From positions 1 through 7,298 of the forward strand of contig CACWHO010000026.1 in the NCBI GenBank assembly GCA_902760765.1: 7,298 nt of DNA, given 5' to 3'. This document shows, one piece after another, positions 6,443 to 7,298 of the stretch. Each line of letters opens with the position of its first letter. Position 1 is the stretch's first letter. The notes under the pieces were generated by a model. It saw only the letters and a list, made by a program, of their open reading frames with translations. It had not been told where the DNA came from and did not search any database. Source of the DNA: an uncultured Eubacteriales bacterium. GTDB taxonomy: Bacteria > Bacillota > Clostridia > TANB77 > CAG-508. A program made the position numbers and the translations under genes.

Positions 6443-6480
6443 TCTATAGGTGAAATGCACCCTAAAATAGGGTCTATAGA
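6443..6480 (-). promoter_or_regulatory. Stem-loop in the rpsM leader with possible anti-Shine-Dalgarno strand
   Basis: TCTATAG (6480-6474) pairs with CTATAGA (6449-6443). Directly inside, ACCCTA (6473-6468) pairs with TAGGGT (6464-6459), giving about 13 bp broken by a 9-base bulge, GCATTTCAC. The bulge and its edge contain TTTCACCT (6455-6448), complementary to the rpsM AGGTG(C)AAA region with one bulged base. GGGTG (6462-6458) can alternatively pair with CACCT. The base pairing is visible; a regulatory role is inferred. Confidence 0.55.
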
Positions 6481-6503
6481 TATTTTTTGAGACATATATA
6501 TAG

Positions 6504-6564
6504 ACACAAATTGATATGTTTAATATATTTAAAAATATATTTCACAGCCGCTATCCATTTGTGT
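6504..6564 (-). promoter_or_regulatory. Long stem-loop in the rpmJ-rpsM spacer, candidate r-protein leader
   Basis: ACACAAAT (6564-6557) and ATTTGTGT (6511-6504) form 8 bp. After one G-A mismatch, GATA (6555-6552) and TATC (6516-6513) add 4 bp. An asymmetric internal loop follows, with GCGGCTGTGA (6551-6542) on one side and AAACA (6521-6517) on the other. It is capped by AATATATT-TTTA-AATATATT (6541-6522). The GC-rich internal loop, set in a very AU-rich region, is the sort of element a ribosomal protein could recognise. No such family is recognised with certainty. Confidence 0.55.
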
Positions 6565-6583
6565 TATAAACTTTTTTAAAAAA

Positions 6584-6697
6584 TTATCCTTGTCTTTGTT
6601 TGTGTTTAGGGTTTTCGCAAATAACTCTAATTACACCTTTTCTTTTAATGACTTTACATTTGTCACACATTTTTTTTACTGATGGTCTAACCTTCAT
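6584..6697 (-). CDS. rpmJ: 50S ribosomal protein L36
   Basis: A 37-codon gene translating to [20 protein letters not shown] followed by [17 protein letters not shown]. The length and sequence match bacterial L36. The zinc-ribbon ligands C11, C14, C27 and H32 are all present, so this is the zinc-binding (C+) form. It sits in the large subunit near the L7/L12 stalk base. The start is ATG, preceded by GAGGTG 6 bases upstream. It lies 35 bp after infA and 199 bp before rpsM. The order infA-rpmJ-rpsM is the usual one. The identity is certain despite the small size. Confidence 0.97.
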   Translation of the reverse strand: MKVRPSVKKMCDKCKVIKRKGVIRVICENPKHKQRQG

Positions 6698-6732
6698 TTT
6701 TTTCACCTCACAACTTAAATTTTTGGGTTAAT

Positions 6733-6951
6733 TTATTTTGCTCTCCAAATTATACGACCTCTGTTTAGGTCATATGGAGATAATTCTAACTTGACTTTGT
6801 CTCCTGGTAAGATTTTTATATAATTCATTCTAAGTTTACCTGAAATATGTGCTAATACTTCGTGTCCATTTTCAAGTTCAACTTTAAAATTTGTATTAGG
6901 TAATGCCTCTACAACAGTGCCTTCTACTTCTATGACATCTTCCTTTGCCAA
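6733..6951 (-). CDS. infA: Translation initiation factor IF-1
   Basis: Encodes 72 residues, the typical length. IF-1 binds the A site of the small subunit and helps IF-2 and IF-3 select initiator tRNA. It is a single S1-like OB fold. [20 protein letters not shown] (8-27) and [20 protein letters not shown] lead to the conserved [19 protein letters not shown]. The end IIWRAK varies from the more common RGRI.YR.K form but fits the fold. The start is TTG at 6951-6949 with GGAGG about 8 bases upstream, in keeping with the TTG starts of other genes here. A perfect promoter lies 67 bp upstream, and the leader carries a stem-loop, both listed separately. Confidence 0.98.
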   Translation of the reverse strand: MAKEDVIEVEGTVVEALPNTNFKVELENGHEVLAHISGKLRMNYIKILPGDKVKLELSPYDLNRGRIIWRAK

Positions 6952-6979
6952 ATTTATTCCCCTCCTACTTTAGAGATTT

Positions 6980-7004
6980 TTGGCATATTTTCACAAATAG
7001 CCAA
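6980..7004 (-). promoter_or_regulatory. Stem-loop with GNRA-type loop in the infA leader
   Basis: TTGGC (7004-7000) and TATTT (6999-6995) pair with AAATA (6990-6986) and GCCAA (6984-6980), leaving one bulged T at 6985 and a GTGA loop (6994-6991), a GNRA-type tetraloop. The 10-bp hairpin falls between the promoter and the infA ribosome binding site. No U run follows it on the minus strand, so it is not a terminator. It may stabilise the mRNA 5' end or bind a protein. Confidence 0.6.
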
Positions 7005-7017
7005 TTATAACTTCTAT

Positions 7018-7046
7018 ATTATATATTAATTTTAAAGAATTGTCAA
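7018..7046 (-). promoter_or_regulatory. Perfect consensus promoter for infA and the alpha operon
   Basis: On the minus strand TTGACA (7046-7041), exactly 17 bases, then TATAAT (7023-7018) match the sigma-A consensus at all 12 positions. The -35 box is made of the Leu and Thr codons of the last map residues (ILTIL). Transcription should start near 7011, giving a leader of about 60 bases before infA. No terminator separates map from infA, so read-through from the spc operon probably adds to this promoter. Confidence 0.9.
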
Positions 7047-7298
7047 GATTTCTGGCTCGTTTTCTGTAATTAAAATTGTATTTTCATAATGTGCTGCCAT
7101 ACTTCCATCTTCTGTAACAATTGTCCATCCATCTTCTAGTTCTAATATATTTGGTTTTCCTTGAATTACCATTGGTTCAATTGCAAGTGTCATTCCTGGT
7201 TCTAGTCTAATTCCTCTACCTGCTTTTCCATAGTTTGGAATTCCTGGATCTTCATGCATATCTCTTCCAATTCCATGTCCTTCAAATTCTCTAACAAC
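7032..7298 (-). CDS. map: Methionine aminopeptidase type I, C-terminal fragment
   Basis: The last 88 codons of a gene whose start lies beyond the right edge. The frame is open through to 7298. The enzyme removes the initiator methionine from new proteins in the cytoplasm using two metal ions. The fragment starts VVREFEGHGIGRDMHEDPGIP. The metal or active-site residues are present: H8 in GHGIG (E. coli H171), H15 in MHEDP (H178), E41 in AIEPM (E204) and E72 in AAHYENT (E235). RLEPGMTLAIEPM and ELEDGWTIVTEDGSMAAHYE are typical of type I enzymes. It lies 80 bp before infA, its usual partner in the spc operon. The last codons double as the -35 box of the infA promoter. Confidence 0.97.
   Translation of the reverse strand, partial: VVREFEGHGIGRDMHEDPGIPNYGKAGRGIRLEPGMTLAIEPMVIQGKPNILELEDGWTIVTEDGSMAAHYENTILITENEPEILTIL

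Noticed and set aside
7032..7259. A complete 75-residue gene starting at ATG 7259
   Set aside because: The frame stays open to the window edge and the upstream codons read VVREFEGHGIGRD, which is methionine aminopeptidase, so this ATG is internal.
1..7298. CRISPR array, tRNA or rRNA genes, insertion sequence ends, integrase or attachment sites
   Set aside because: I saw no regularly spaced repeats, cloverleaf or rRNA signature, transposase ORF or flanking terminal repeats.

Overview
The window is a strongly AT-rich piece of bacterial chromosome, and every gene in it lies on the minus strand, so it reads from right to left. The gene order map-infA-rpmJ-rpsM-rpsK-rpsD-rpoA-rplQ is the promoter-distal end of the spectinomycin (spc) operon plus the alpha operon. 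Low GC, AGGAGG-type ribosome binding sites in front of nearly every gene, several TTG starts, a four-cysteine zinc-type S4 encoded inside the alpha operon, and an L17 with a large internal insertion point to a Gram-positive Clostridia-like lineage, perhaps an uncultured gut group. The lineage is inferred; no 16S or other decisive marker is present.

Right part (7298 to 3273): the C-terminal end of methionine aminopeptidase, then IF-1, L36, S13, S11, S4, RNA polymerase alpha and L17. A perfect consensus promoter (TTGACA, 17 bp, TATAAT) overlaps the end of map and drives infA onward. The transcript ends at a clear Rho-independent terminator just after rplQ. Two of its spacers look structured: the infA leader has a stem-loop with a GNRA-type loop, and the unusually long rpmJ-rpsM spacer has two sizeable stem-loops plus an element able to pair with the rpsM Shine-Dalgarno sequence. 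The latter is the best candidate here for an undescribed regulatory RNA, by analogy with S4 control at rpsM in the E. coli alpha operon. Another long inverted repeat lies between rpsD and rpoA.

Middle part (3172 to 697): a set of accessory genes where many Clostridia carry ECF transporter genes and truA. A consensus extended -10 promoter precedes a CxxC-containing protein of unknown function, which is followed 20 bp later by a membrane-anchored tyrosine-rich protein that seems to be built from two copies of one domain. Next comes a BRO-N/DinD-like protein, a family usually associated with phage antirepression and DNA-damage responses.

Left part (652 to 1): a short membrane-anchored protein with a truncated glycosyltransferase-2-like fold, followed by the start of recD2 (RecD-like DNA helicase), which has a TTG start and its own consensus promoter. 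The recD2 fragment and rpmJ were found by direct translation.
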